Assembly (NCBI RefSeq): GCF_019375475.1
Contig: NZ_JAHXGQ010000010.1
Span: 186,001 to 250,000 of the forward strand
Direction: 5' to 3'
Origin: Saccharothrix obliqua
GTDB lineage: Bacteria > Actinomycetota > Actinomycetes > Mycobacteriales > Pseudonocardiaceae
DNA: 64,000 bases
Shown: positions 24,655 to 32,042 of the stretch, piece after piece
How the letters are laid out: each line of letters opens with the position of its first letter
How positions within the stretch are numbered: the stretch's first letter is position 1
Notes under the pieces: model-generated
Databases searched by the model: none
Told to the model about the DNA's origin: nothing
Seen by the model: only the letters and a program-made list of their open reading frames with translations
Position numbers and translations under genes: made by a program

Positions 24655-25611
24655 ATGAACATGCCCGCGCGAATGCTGCGGATGCTGTCGCTGCTCCAGG
24701 GCCGCCGCGAGTGGACGGGTGCGGAACTGGCGGAACGGCTCGGCGTGACGGACCGGACCGTGCGGCGGGACGTGGAGCGGCTGCGTGAACTCGGCTACCC
24801 GGTGTCCGGGACGACCGGCTCGGCGGGCGGCTACCGGCTCGCCTCCGGGCGCGACCTGCCGCCGCTGCTGCTGTCGGACGACGAGGCGGTGGCGGTCGCG
24901 GTCGCGCTGGGCACGGCGATCGGCTCGGCCGTCGAGGAGAGCGCCGTGCGCGCGTTGGCGAAGCTGGAGCAGGTGCTGCCGGACCGGCTGCGGCGGCGGG
25001 TGCGCGCGGTCGGCTCGGCGGTCGCGCGGGTGCCGCTCGGCGGCGGCACGCCCGCCGACCCGGCCGTGCTCGGCATGTTGGCGGCGGCGTGCCGGGACCG
25101 CGAGGCGGTGCGGTTCACGCTCCGGGGCACGTCGCGCAAGGTGGAGCCGCACAAGCTGGTGACGGTGTACCGCCACTGGTACCTGCTGGCGTGGGACCCG
25201 TCCCGGGCGGACTGGCGGACGTTCCGGGTCGACCGGATCGGGTCGCCGACGCCGACCGGCCACCGGTTCCCGCACCGCGTGCCGCCGGTCGACCCGGTCG
25301 CGTTCGTCGCGCGCTCGCTGACCTCCGCGCCCTACCGGTGGACGGCGACCGCACTGGTGGACGCGCCCGCCGACGTGGTGGCGGCGCGGCTGCCGAGCGC
25401 GTTGCCCGGCAAGGTCGAGCCGGTCACCGCCCGCACCTGCCGGGTGCACCTGGGCGCGCACACCGTCGAGCCGATCGCCGCGGAACTCCTGCTGATCGCC
25501 GCCGACCACACCCTGGAGGCGTCCGCGGAGCTGCGGGCGGCGCTGGCGGAGGTCGCCACCCGGCTCACCGGTACGCGTCCTGCCCCACGGGGCGCACGAG
25601 GATCTCGTTGA
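24655..25611 (+). CDS. HTH-WYL transcriptional regulator
   Basis: The 318-aa regulator has an N-terminal HTH_11 winged helix (AELAERLGVTDRTVRRDVERLRELGYPV, about residues 23-50). A WYL ligand-sensing domain follows, with the hallmark HWYLLAWDPSRADWRTFRVDRI (about 180-201), then a C-terminal extension. WYL domains bind small ligands or nucleic acid. It is divergent from the hydrolase gene over 42 bp, so it probably controls that gene and itself. Its 3' end overlaps the convergent SDR by 47 bp. ATG 24655 or ATG 24661 could be used. Confidence 0.87.
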   Translation: MNMPARMLRMLSLLQGRREWTGAELAERLGVTDRTVRRDVERLRELGYPVSGTTGSAGGYRLASGRDLPPLLLSDDEAVAVAVALGTAIGSAVEESAVRALAKLEQVLPDRLRRRVRAVGSAVARVPLGGGTPADPAVLGMLAAACRDREAVRFTLRGTSRKVEPHKLVTVYRHWYLLAWDPSRADWRTFRVDRIGSPTPTGHRFPHRVPPVDPVAFVARSLTSAPYRWTATALVDAPADVVAARLPSALPGKVEPVTARTCRVHLGAHTVEPIAAELLLIAADHTLEASAELRAALAEVATRLTGTRPAPRGARGSR

Positions 25612-26272
25612 CGTCCACCGTCGGCGGCTGCGACACGGCGTACAGCACGGCACGCGCCACGTCCTCGGGCGCGAGCTTCGGATCGGCCCGGCGTGACGCC
25701 GGGATGCCGCCGGTGTCGGTCAGGCCCGGCTGGACCAGGGTGACCCGCACGCCCGTGCCCACGCACTCGGCGCGGATCGCCTGCGCCAGCCCGGTGACCG
25801 CCCACTTGGTCGCCGCGTAGAGGTTGCCCGGCCGCACGCCCCGGCCCGCCGCCGAACCGGTGAGCACCAGGTGCCCGCCGCCGCGGATCAACGCGGGCAG
25901 GGCGGCACGCGCGGTGAACGCCGGGCCGCACACGTTGGTCAGCACCATGTCGCCCCACTCCGCAGGCGGCGCGCCGCGCGAGGACGTGAAGGAGGTGACG
26001 ACGCTGGCGCCCGCGTTGGCGAACACCACGTCCAACCGGCCCCACTCCTCCTCGACGTGGCCGACCAGCGCGGCGATCTGCTCCCACGCGCGCACGTCGC
26101 ACGCCGCGACCCGCACCCGGTCCGGGCCGCCGAGCGCCGCGACCCGCTCGGCCAGCGGCGCGACGTCCCGCGCGGTCAGCACCAGCCGGTACCCCGCGGC
26201 GGCGGCCATTTCCGCGGTGGCCCACCCGATGCCGCGGGAGGCCCCCGTGATGAGGAATACCCGTTCGCCCAT
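25565..26272 (-). CDS. Short-chain dehydrogenase/reductase
   Basis: This 235-aa classical SDR has TGASRGIGWATAE (residues 9-21) for cofactor binding, ANAGAS (about 88-93), and the catalytic Ser and Tyr-Lys in VLTGSAAGRG and YAATKWAV. The C-terminus (DVNEILVRPVGQDAYR) is typical of the YdfG/serine-dehydrogenase-like group of NADP(H) SDRs. Substrate unknown. ATG 26272 begins MGERVFLITG. It overlaps the end of the WYL gene, so the two mRNAs share 47 bp of complementary sequence. Confidence 0.87.
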   Translation of the reverse strand: MGERVFLITGASRGIGWATAEMAAAAGYRLVLTARDVAPLAERVAALGGPDRVRVAACDVRAWEQIAALVGHVEEEWGRLDVVFANAGASVVTSFTSSRGAPPAEWGDMVLTNVCGPAFTARAALPALIRGGGHLVLTGSAAGRGVRPGNLYAATKWAVTGLAQAIRAECVGTGVRVTLVQPGLTDTGGIPASRRADPKLAPEDVARAVLYAVSQPPTVDVNEILVRPVGQDAYR

Positions 26273-26409
26273 GTCGGCAGGCTACTGGGGCTTCGGGGAA
26301 AACGGTCGCGCGGTGTATTTGGCGGGGCTCCGCGCGGTCTTGTGCAGAGGAACGTTCGGGGGAACCGGGGTCTCGCCGATGTCCGACACCGCCCGCCGGG
26401 GGTGGAGCT

Positions 26410-26465
26410 GCCCCGCCAGGGGCGCACCGGGGGCCGGTCGTGGCCGCCGTCCACGACCGGCCCCC
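26410..26465. other. Strong stem-loops in a gene-free 515-bp gap
   Basis: The SDR-LacI gap (26273-26787) has no supported gene. At 26429-26465 it holds a perfect 15-bp stem (GGGGGCCGGTCGTGG) with a 7-nt loop, and just before it a smaller GCCCC-GCCA-GGGGC hairpin. No T-run follows either. It could be a terminator of an unseen transcript, an RNA element, or simply extruded DNA structure. Confidence 0.6.
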
Positions 26466-26642
26466 ACGCGGCGTCGGGAGCGGCGCGCCGGGACGGGGGT
26501 GGCGGTCGGCGGGCGGGCACCGGGTGGAAGAGGGCGACGGTGCCGCGGGCGCCGGACAGGACCCGGAGGCAGCAGCGGCCGGCCGGGAGCAGCGGGCGCG
26601 AGCGGCTGGGTGAACGCGCCGGACAGGTGGGCCGGAGCGGGC

Positions 26643-26658
26643 GGGAAAGCGCTTTCCC
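26643..26658. promoter_or_regulatory. LacI-family operator
   Basis: GGGAAAGCGCTTTCCC is a perfect 16-bp palindrome with the central CG typical of LacI/PurR-family operators. It lies 130 bp upstream of the LacI gene start, so autoregulation is likely. Confidence 0.7.
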
Positions 26659-26787
26659 CGACCGGCGGAGGCCCACTCCGGTGGCCGGCCGACGGCCCCG
26701 CCGCCCGCGAACGGCGGTCGTCGCCTCCCGGACGGCGGTCGCGCGGGCGGCTACCCTCGGCAATCCCGGTACCCGTAGGAGGCGGCG

Positions 26788-27840
26788 TTGCGGCAGGTGA
26801 CGTTGGCCGAGGTGGCCCGGCACGCGGGTGTCTCGCTCGCCACGGCGTCACGCGTGCTCAACGGCAGCACCCGGCAGGTCGGCGAGGAGCTGCGGGAACG
26901 GGTCGGCGGCGCGGCGCGCGAGCTGGGTTACCTGCCCAACGCGTCGGCGCAGGCCCTGGCCCGCAACCGCAGCCTGCTGGTCGGCCTGGTGGTGCACGAC
27001 ATCGCCGACCCCTACTTCGCCGGCATCGCGGCGGGTGTCACGCGGGTCGCCGAGGCGGCCGGCCTGGTGGTCGTGCTGGGCACCACCGGCCGCGACCCGG
27101 AGCGCGAGGGCCAGCTCGTCCACACGCTGCGCGCGCACCGCGCCCGCGCCCTGGTGCTCGCGGGCAGCCGCACCACCGACCGGCGGGCCGCGGCACGGCT
27201 CGCGGCGGAGCTGGCGGGGTTCACCGGGCAGGGCGGCCGGGTCGCGTGCGTGTCGCAGGCACGGCTCGGCGTGGACACCGTGGTGCCCGCCAACCGGGCC
27301 GGCGCGCGTGCGCTGGCCCGCGAGCTGGCGGCCCTCGGGCACCGGCGGTTCGCCGTGCTCGCCGGACCGCCCGAGCTGCTGGCGGCGCGGGACCGGGTGG
27401 CCGGCTTCCGCGCGGGCCTCGCGGACGTCGGGCTCGCGCTGCCCGCCGACAACGTGGTGCACGGCGCTTTCACCCGTGACGGCGGGCACGCGGCCGGCAC
27501 CGCCCTGCTCGCCGCGAAGACCGGCGCGACGTGCGTGTTCGCCGTGAACGACGTCATGGCGACGGGCGCGATGGCCGCGCTGCGGGAACACGGCGTGCGG
27601 GTGCCGGAAGACGTGTCGCTGGCGGGCTTCGACGACGTCCCGGCGCTGCGCGACCTCTCGCCCGGCCTGAGCACCGTGCGCCTGCCGGTGGAGGACATGG
27701 GCGAACGGGCGGCGCGACTGGCGCTGGACGACGTCGCCGGCGAGCCGCGCACGGTGCGCGTCACCGGCGAGGTGGTGCTGCGCGCGAGCACCGCGACACC
27801 CGGCGGAACCGGTCTGCGCGGAGGGCGTCCCACTCCCTAA
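26788..27840 (+). CDS. LacI-family transcriptional regulator
   Basis: The 350-aa repressor has an N-terminal LacI HTH (VTLAEVARHAGVSLATASRVLNGS, residues 4-27) with hinge helix ASAQALARNRS. The periplasmic-binding-protein-like sensor domain has the family sequences GLVVHDIADPYFAGIAAG and VFAVNDVMATGAMAALREHGVRVPEDVSLAGFDD. The start is TTG 26788, with GGAGG 6-10 bp before. No sugar transporter or glycosidase lies next to it, so it is an orphan regulator acting at a distance. A matching palindrome is found upstream. Confidence 0.9.
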   Translation: MRQVTLAEVARHAGVSLATASRVLNGSTRQVGEELRERVGGAARELGYLPNASAQALARNRSLLVGLVVHDIADPYFAGIAAGVTRVAEAAGLVVVLGTTGRDPEREGQLVHTLRAHRARALVLAGSRTTDRRAAARLAAELAGFTGQGGRVACVSQARLGVDTVVPANRAGARALARELAALGHRRFAVLAGPPELLAARDRVAGFRAGLADVGLALPADNVVHGAFTRDGGHAAGTALLAAKTGATCVFAVNDVMATGAMAALREHGVRVPEDVSLAGFDDVPALRDLSPGLSTVRLPVEDMGERAARLALDDVAGEPRTVRVTGEVVLRASTATPGGTGLRGGRPTP

Positions 27841-27890
27841 ACTGGATGTCCCGGTTCGCCGACGCGGCAACCGGACCACCCCGTCGAGGA

Positions 27891-27995
27891 GTGATCAACC
27901 CCGTGCGCGACGCGCGATCCCCCGGTCACAGTACCGAGCCGGGTCCGACACCCGGCTGCCCGCGAGTCCCGGTGCCCGTGCGGGGTGCCCGGTGA
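27891..27995 (+). CDS. Possible small leader ORF before the CNNM genes
   Basis: A 34-codon frame (or 30 codons from GTG 27903, 11 nt after GAGGAG) ends in a TGA that overlaps the GTG of the first CNNM gene (GTGA). The peptide is Pro/Arg-rich with no recognisable domain. The overlap suggests translational coupling; the frame could equally be chance. Low confidence. Confidence 0.3.
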   Translation: MINPVRDARSPGHSTEPGPTPGCPRVPVPVRGAR

Positions 27996-29326
27996 CCGAA
28001 ATCCTGCTCGGTGTGCTCGGCCTGCTGGCCGTGGGCGCGCTGACCGTCGGCACGTTCGTCGCGGTCGCCGCCGAGTTCTCGTTGACCGCGCTGGAGCGCA
28101 GCACGGTGGAGTCGCACGTCGCCGCGGTGGGCGACGCGAAGTCCCACGCGCTGGCGAAGGCCCACCGGTCGCTGTCGTTCCAGCTCTCCGGCGCGCAGCT
28201 GGCGATCACGATCACCACGCTGATCACCGGCTACATCGCCGAACCCGCCATCGCGGAACTCCTCTCGCCCCTGCTGGGCCTGCTCGGCGTGCCCGACGCG
28301 GTGGCCGGGCCGGTGTCGCTGGTGGTGGCGCTGGCCGTGGCGACGGCGTTGTCCATGGTGTTCGGCGAGCTGGTGCCGAAGAACCTGGCCATCGCGCGAC
28401 CGCTGGAGACGGCACGTGCCGTGGCGGGCGTGCAGGCGTGGTTCTCGGCGGTGTTCCGGTGGCTGATCCTCGGCCTGAACGGAGCGGCCAACCGGCTGGT
28501 GCGGGCGCTCGGCGTGGAGCCCGCCGAGGAGCTGGCGTCCGCGCGGTCGCCGCAGGAGCTGGGCGCGCTGGTCCGGTCCAGCGCCGAGCACGGCACGATC
28601 GACGAGGGCACGGCGACGCTGCTGGACCGCTCGCTGCGGTTCGGCGACCGCACGGCCGACGAGCTGATGACGCCACGCGTGCGGGTCGAGTCGCTGCGTG
28701 CCGACGCGACCGTGCTGGACCTGCTGGCCAAAGCGCGGGAGACCGGTTTCTCCCGGTTCCCCGTCTACACCGGCGACCTGGACGAGGTGCGCGGCATCGT
28801 GCACGTGAAGCAGGCGTTCAACGTGCCGCGCGCGCAACGGGCCACCACACCCGTGTCGGCGCTGGCGCGACCGGTGCAGACCGTGCCGGAGACCCTGGAG
28901 GGCGACGCCCTGCTGGACCGGCTGCGGGCGTCGGGCCTCCAGACCGCGCTGGTGGTGGACGAGTACGGCGGCACCGCCGGGCTGGTCACCCTGGAGGACC
29001 TGGTGGAGGAGATCGTCGGCGACGTCCGCGACGAGCACGACCGCCGCGAGGGCGCGCCGGTCCGGGCGCTGGGCCGGGACGCGTGGATCATGTCCGGTCT
29101 GCTGCGCGACGACGAGGTGTTCGAGGCGAGCGGTTTCCGGATGCCGCCCGGCGACTACGAGACGCTGGCCGGGCTGGTGCTGGCGCGGCTCGGCCGCATA
29201 CCGGACGTGGGCGAGGAGATCCGGGTGGACGGCTGGCGCGTCCGCGTCGTGCAGATGGACCGGCACCGGGTCGCCGAGCTGCGGGTGTCGCGCGTGGCCG
29301 AACCGGCGCGGGAGGTGGCCCCGTGA
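27992..29326 (+). CDS. CNNM/CorC-family (hemolysin-like) membrane protein
   Basis: The 444-aa protein has an N-terminal CNNM (DUF21) membrane domain with three or four helices (about residues 1-190, including FGELVPKNLAIARP). Two CBS domains follow (about 210-335: DELMTPRVRVESL, VVDEYGGTAGLVTLEDLVEEIVGD), then a C-terminal CorC_HlyC domain (about 350-435). The family takes part in Mg2+/Co2+ efflux; the older name hemolysin is misleading. GTG 27992 overlaps a possible leader ORF. The stop overlaps the next homologous gene as GTGA, so the two are co-translated. Confidence 0.9.
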   Translation: MTEILLGVLGLLAVGALTVGTFVAVAAEFSLTALERSTVESHVAAVGDAKSHALAKAHRSLSFQLSGAQLAITITTLITGYIAEPAIAELLSPLLGLLGVPDAVAGPVSLVVALAVATALSMVFGELVPKNLAIARPLETARAVAGVQAWFSAVFRWLILGLNGAANRLVRALGVEPAEELASARSPQELGALVRSSAEHGTIDEGTATLLDRSLRFGDRTADELMTPRVRVESLRADATVLDLLAKARETGFSRFPVYTGDLDEVRGIVHVKQAFNVPRAQRATTPVSALARPVQTVPETLEGDALLDRLRASGLQTALVVDEYGGTAGLVTLEDLVEEIVGDVRDEHDRREGAPVRALGRDAWIMSGLLRDDEVFEASGFRMPPGDYETLAGLVLARLGRIPDVGEEIRVDGWRVRVVQMDRHRVAELRVSRVAEPAREVAP

Positions 29327-30357
29327 GCCTGGTGGTCATGTTCCTGCTGCTGGCGGGCAACGCGTTCTTCGTCGGCGCGGAGTTCGCGATCATCACGGCC
29401 CGGCGGGACCGGCTGGAGGCGTTGGCCGACAGCGGCAGCGCACGCGCGCGGGTGGTCATCCGCGCGGGCCGCGAGCTGCCGCTGCTGATCGCGGGCGCGC
29501 AGCTCGGCATCACGCTGTGCTCGCTGGGCCTGGGCGCGCTGGGCGAGCCGGCGGTGGCGAAGCTGCTGGAGGGCCCGTTCCACGCGGTGGGCCTGCCGCC
29601 CGCGTTGCTGCACGGCGTGGCGTTCGCGGTGGCGCTGGTGGTCGTGGTGGCCCTGCACACCGTGCTGGGCGAGATGGTGCCGAAGAACCTGGCGATCGCG
29701 GGACCGGAGCGCACCGCGCTGCTGCTGGTGCCGGTGCACTACTGGTTCTGCCGCCTGGTCGCGCCGCTGCTGCGCGGGTTCACGGTGGTGGCGACGGCGG
29801 TGCTGCGGCTGATGGGCGTGACGCCGAAGGAGGAGCTGGAGTCGGCGTACACGCCCGACGAGCTGGCGCTGCTGATCGCGGAGTCCCGGCAGGAGGGCCT
29901 GCTGGAGGACTCCGAGCACCGGCGGCTGGCGCAGACCCTGTCGTCGGCGGAGCGGACCGTGGCGGACGTGCTGGTGCCGCTGGAGCGGATCACGTCGTTG
30001 TCGGCGCGGCCCACCATGGGCGAGGTCGAGGCGGCGGTGTCGGCGACCGGGTTCTCCCGGTTCCCGGTGCGCGACGACGGCCGGCTGATCGGCTACCTGC
30101 ACGTGAAGGACGTGCTGGACCTGGCGGACGCGGACCCGGCGACGCGGGTGCCGGGCAGTCGCGTCCGGGGCCTGCCGCGGGTGGCGGCGGACGCCCGGCT
30201 GGACGAGGCGGTCGCGGCGTTGCGGCGTGCGCAGAGCCACCTCGCGCGGGCCGTGTCGGCGGACGGCGAGGTGTTGGGCGTGGTGGCGCTGGAAGACCTC
30301 GTGGAGGAGTACGTGGGGACGGTCCGGGACGGCACCCACGTGAGCAGGGACGCCTGA
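29323..30357 (+). CDS. Second CNNM/CBS membrane protein
   Basis: The 344-aa paralogue starts at GTG 29323, overlapping the preceding stop. It has the CNNM membrane domain (about residues 1-190; LAGNAFFVGAEFAIITARRD, LGEMVPKNLAIAGPERT) and a CBS pair (about 210-335; ADVLVPLERITSL, GVVALEDLVEEYVG). It lacks the C-terminal CorC_HlyC domain of its neighbour. Adjacent long and short CNNM proteins are common in Actinobacteria and may form a heteromeric divalent-cation exporter (inference). A strong intrinsic terminator follows. Confidence 0.88.
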   Translation: MSLVVMFLLLAGNAFFVGAEFAIITARRDRLEALADSGSARARVVIRAGRELPLLIAGAQLGITLCSLGLGALGEPAVAKLLEGPFHAVGLPPALLHGVAFAVALVVVVALHTVLGEMVPKNLAIAGPERTALLLVPVHYWFCRLVAPLLRGFTVVATAVLRLMGVTPKEELESAYTPDELALLIAESRQEGLLEDSEHRRLAQTLSSAERTVADVLVPLERITSLSARPTMGEVEAAVSATGFSRFPVRDDGRLIGYLHVKDVLDLADADPATRVPGSRVRGLPRVAADARLDEAVAALRRAQSHLARAVSADGEVLGVVALEDLVEEYVGTVRDGTHVSRDA

Positions 30358-30368
30358 CCGACCCGCCC

Positions 30369-30411
30369 AGGCACCCGTTGGCACCGTTACGTGCCAGCGG
30401 GTGCCTTTTTT
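30369..30411 (+). terminator. Intrinsic terminator after the CNNM operon
   Basis: The stem AGGCACCCG-(TTGGCA)...(TGCCAG)-CGGGTGCCT is followed by TTTTTT, an unusually canonical rho-independent terminator for this GC-rich genome. Confidence 0.9.
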
Positions 30412-30475
30412 GTGCCAGTTGAGTGCCACACCTCCTTGCAGTGGTGCCAACTTAGCGCCATAGTGGTGCCATGAA
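30411..30475. promoter_or_regulatory. GTGCCA repeats upstream of the P450
   Basis: After the terminator the 60 bp before the P450 frame carry GTGCCA four times in direct orientation (TGTGCCAG, AGTGCCAC, GGTGCCAA, GGTGCCAT), twice within AGTGGTGCCA. Complementary GGCAC copies occur in the terminator stem. The region is otherwise AT-richer. It may be an operator array controlling the P450. Confidence 0.4.
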
Positions 30476-30521
30476 CCTGTTACCGGCACCACCGCCGGTC
30501 GGGGCCGTTGAAGGAGGAGTC

Positions 30522-31709
30522 GTGACCGACGCCCGCTGGGACACCCACCCCGACCAGTTCTGGTTGCGCGGCGAGCAACCCGAGCAGCTCGTGCGGTTCG
30601 ACGAGGCGACCGGGGTGTGGAACGTCTACGGCCACGACGAGGCGATCACCGTGCTGGCCGACCCGAAGACGTTCTCCTCGGCCCATGTCCTCGACCTGTA
30701 CCCGCAGGCGGCCGACCAGCCGCTGAGCGAGGGCAACCTGCTCGACATGGACCCGCCGGACCACCGCAAGCTGCGCAACCTGGTGAGCCGGGGCTTCTCC
30801 GCGAAGGTCGTCGCCGACCTGGAGCCCCGGATCGCCTCGCTCACCCACGAACTGCTCGACGCCGTCGAGGGCGACCGGCTGGAGCTGGTCAACGACCTGG
30901 CCTACCCGCTGCCGGTGATCGTGATCGCCGAGCTGCTGGGCCTGCCCGCGAGCGACCGCGAGCTGTTCCGCGACTGGGTGGACGTGTTGTTCGCGCAGAC
31001 CAACCAGTTCTCCCTCAACGACAGCGACGAGCAGCGCGCGGCCGAGCAGGCGGCGCTGACGGCGGGTGTCACGCCGATGCTCGACTACCTGCGCGAGCAC
31101 GTCCTGGACCGCCGGTCCAGGCCGCGCGAGGACCTGATCAGCGGGCTGGTGGCGGCCGAGGTGGACGGCGTGGGCCTGTCCGACGCGGAGGTGGTCAACT
31201 TCTCCACCATCCTGCTGGTCGCCGGGCACGTCACCACCACCATGCTGCTGGGCAACACGACGCTGTGCCTGGACGCGCACCCCGGGCAGCGGGAGCGGCT
31301 GCGGGCCGACCGGTCCGCCATCCCGACCGCGATCGAGGAGTCGTTGCGCTTCCTCACGCCGTTCGCGTCGACGGCGCGGGCCACCACGACCGACGTCGTG
31401 CTGGGCGGGCAGCACGTGCCCGCCGACCAGCTCGTCATGGTCTGGCTGGCCGCCGCCAACCGCGACCCCCGCCGGTTCGCCGACCCGCTGTCGTTCGACG
31501 TGACCCGCGACCCGAACCCGCACCTCGGCTTCGGCCGCGGCATCCACTTCTGCGTCGGCGCGCCGCTGGCCAGGCTGGAGGGCCGCATCGCGGTCGACAT
31601 CATGCTGGACCGGTTCCCGGACCTGCGCCTGGACCCGGAGCACGCGCCGGTGTTCATGCCGTCGCCGAACATGACGGGCGTGCGGGAGATGTGGATGCGC
31701 ACCGCGTAG
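30522..31709 (+). CDS. Cytochrome P450 (CYP107-like)
   Basis: The 395-aa soluble bacterial P450 has the heme-Cys motif FGRGIHFCVGAPLARLE near the C-terminus, ExxR in EESLRFLTP, and the I-helix LLVAGHVTTTMLLGN. The usual acid before the Thr pair is replaced by Val (AGHVTT). Such enzymes hydroxylate or couple secondary metabolites using ferredoxin electrons; no ferredoxin or reductase gene is adjacent. GTG 30522 follows AAGGAGGAG; the ATG at 30471 is in frame but has no ribosome site and would add 17 residues. No biosynthetic cluster surrounds it. Confidence 0.9.
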   Translation: MTDARWDTHPDQFWLRGEQPEQLVRFDEATGVWNVYGHDEAITVLADPKTFSSAHVLDLYPQAADQPLSEGNLLDMDPPDHRKLRNLVSRGFSAKVVADLEPRIASLTHELLDAVEGDRLELVNDLAYPLPVIVIAELLGLPASDRELFRDWVDVLFAQTNQFSLNDSDEQRAAEQAALTAGVTPMLDYLREHVLDRRSRPREDLISGLVAAEVDGVGLSDAEVVNFSTILLVAGHVTTTMLLGNTTLCLDAHPGQRERLRADRSAIPTAIEESLRFLTPFASTARATTTDVVLGGQHVPADQLVMVWLAAANRDPRRFADPLSFDVTRDPNPHLGFGRGIHFCVGAPLARLEGRIAVDIMLDRFPDLRLDPEHAPVFMPSPNMTGVREMWMRTA

Positions 31710-31726
31710 TCGAGTCCACTGTGGAC

Positions 31727-31775
31727 GGTAATCCGGCGCGGGCCGGCCGGACGACGGCCGCCGCGCCGGGTTACC
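31727..31775. terminator. Long hairpin after the P450
   Basis: GGTAATCCGGCGCGG pairs with CCGCGCCGGGTTACC (one G-T wobble) around an inner GGCCG/CGGCC stem. It lies between the P450 stop and the start of the next small gene, likely a terminator but also able to act on the small gene's leader. Confidence 0.6.
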
Positions 31776-31783
31776 GTGTGCTC

Positions 31784-32032
31784 GTGGACCAGCACGAGGG
31801 CGACGAGGGCGAATTCGACGACGAGGACGAGTTCGACGAGGACGAGGACGACGACCTGTTCGGCGTGACCTCCGAGCCGCGCACCATCTGCCAGTTGTGC
31901 GGTGGCGCGGGTTTCATCGCCCACCCGACCGCGGCGGTGATCGGCGGCGTGCCGCGCACCGTCGACAACGGGCGGGAGTGCCCGCACTGCGCGGGCAGCC
32001 GCAAGTTCCCCGGTCTCGTGCCGCCCCTCTGA
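31784..32032 (+). CDS. Small zinc-knuckle protein with acidic N-terminus
   Basis: The 82-aa protein (GTG 31784, or 31778) has a very acidic first third, FDDEDEFDEDEDDDLFG. Two CxxC knuckles follow, CQLCGGAGFI and CPHCAGSRKFPG, spaced like the DnaJ cysteine-rich CxxCxGxG unit. It probably binds one zinc. No J domain is present. Function unknown; the charge suggests a protein- or nucleic-acid-binding adapter. Cys spacing and high GC3 support it as a real gene despite its size. Confidence 0.65.
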   Translation: MDQHEGDEGEFDDEDEFDEDEDDDLFGVTSEPRTICQLCGGAGFIAHPTAAVIGGVPRTVDNGRECPHCAGSRKFPGLVPPL

Positions 32033-32042
32033 AGCCCCCCGC

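Noticed and set aside
26282..26851. Minus-strand 189-codon frame in the SDR-LacI gap
   Set aside because: It overlaps the LacI start and promoter, includes both arms of the hairpin, and has no domain or good start.
30471..30521. ATG at 30471 as the P450 start
   Set aside because: No ribosome site precedes it, whereas GTG 30522 follows AAGGAGGAG and matches the family N-terminus.
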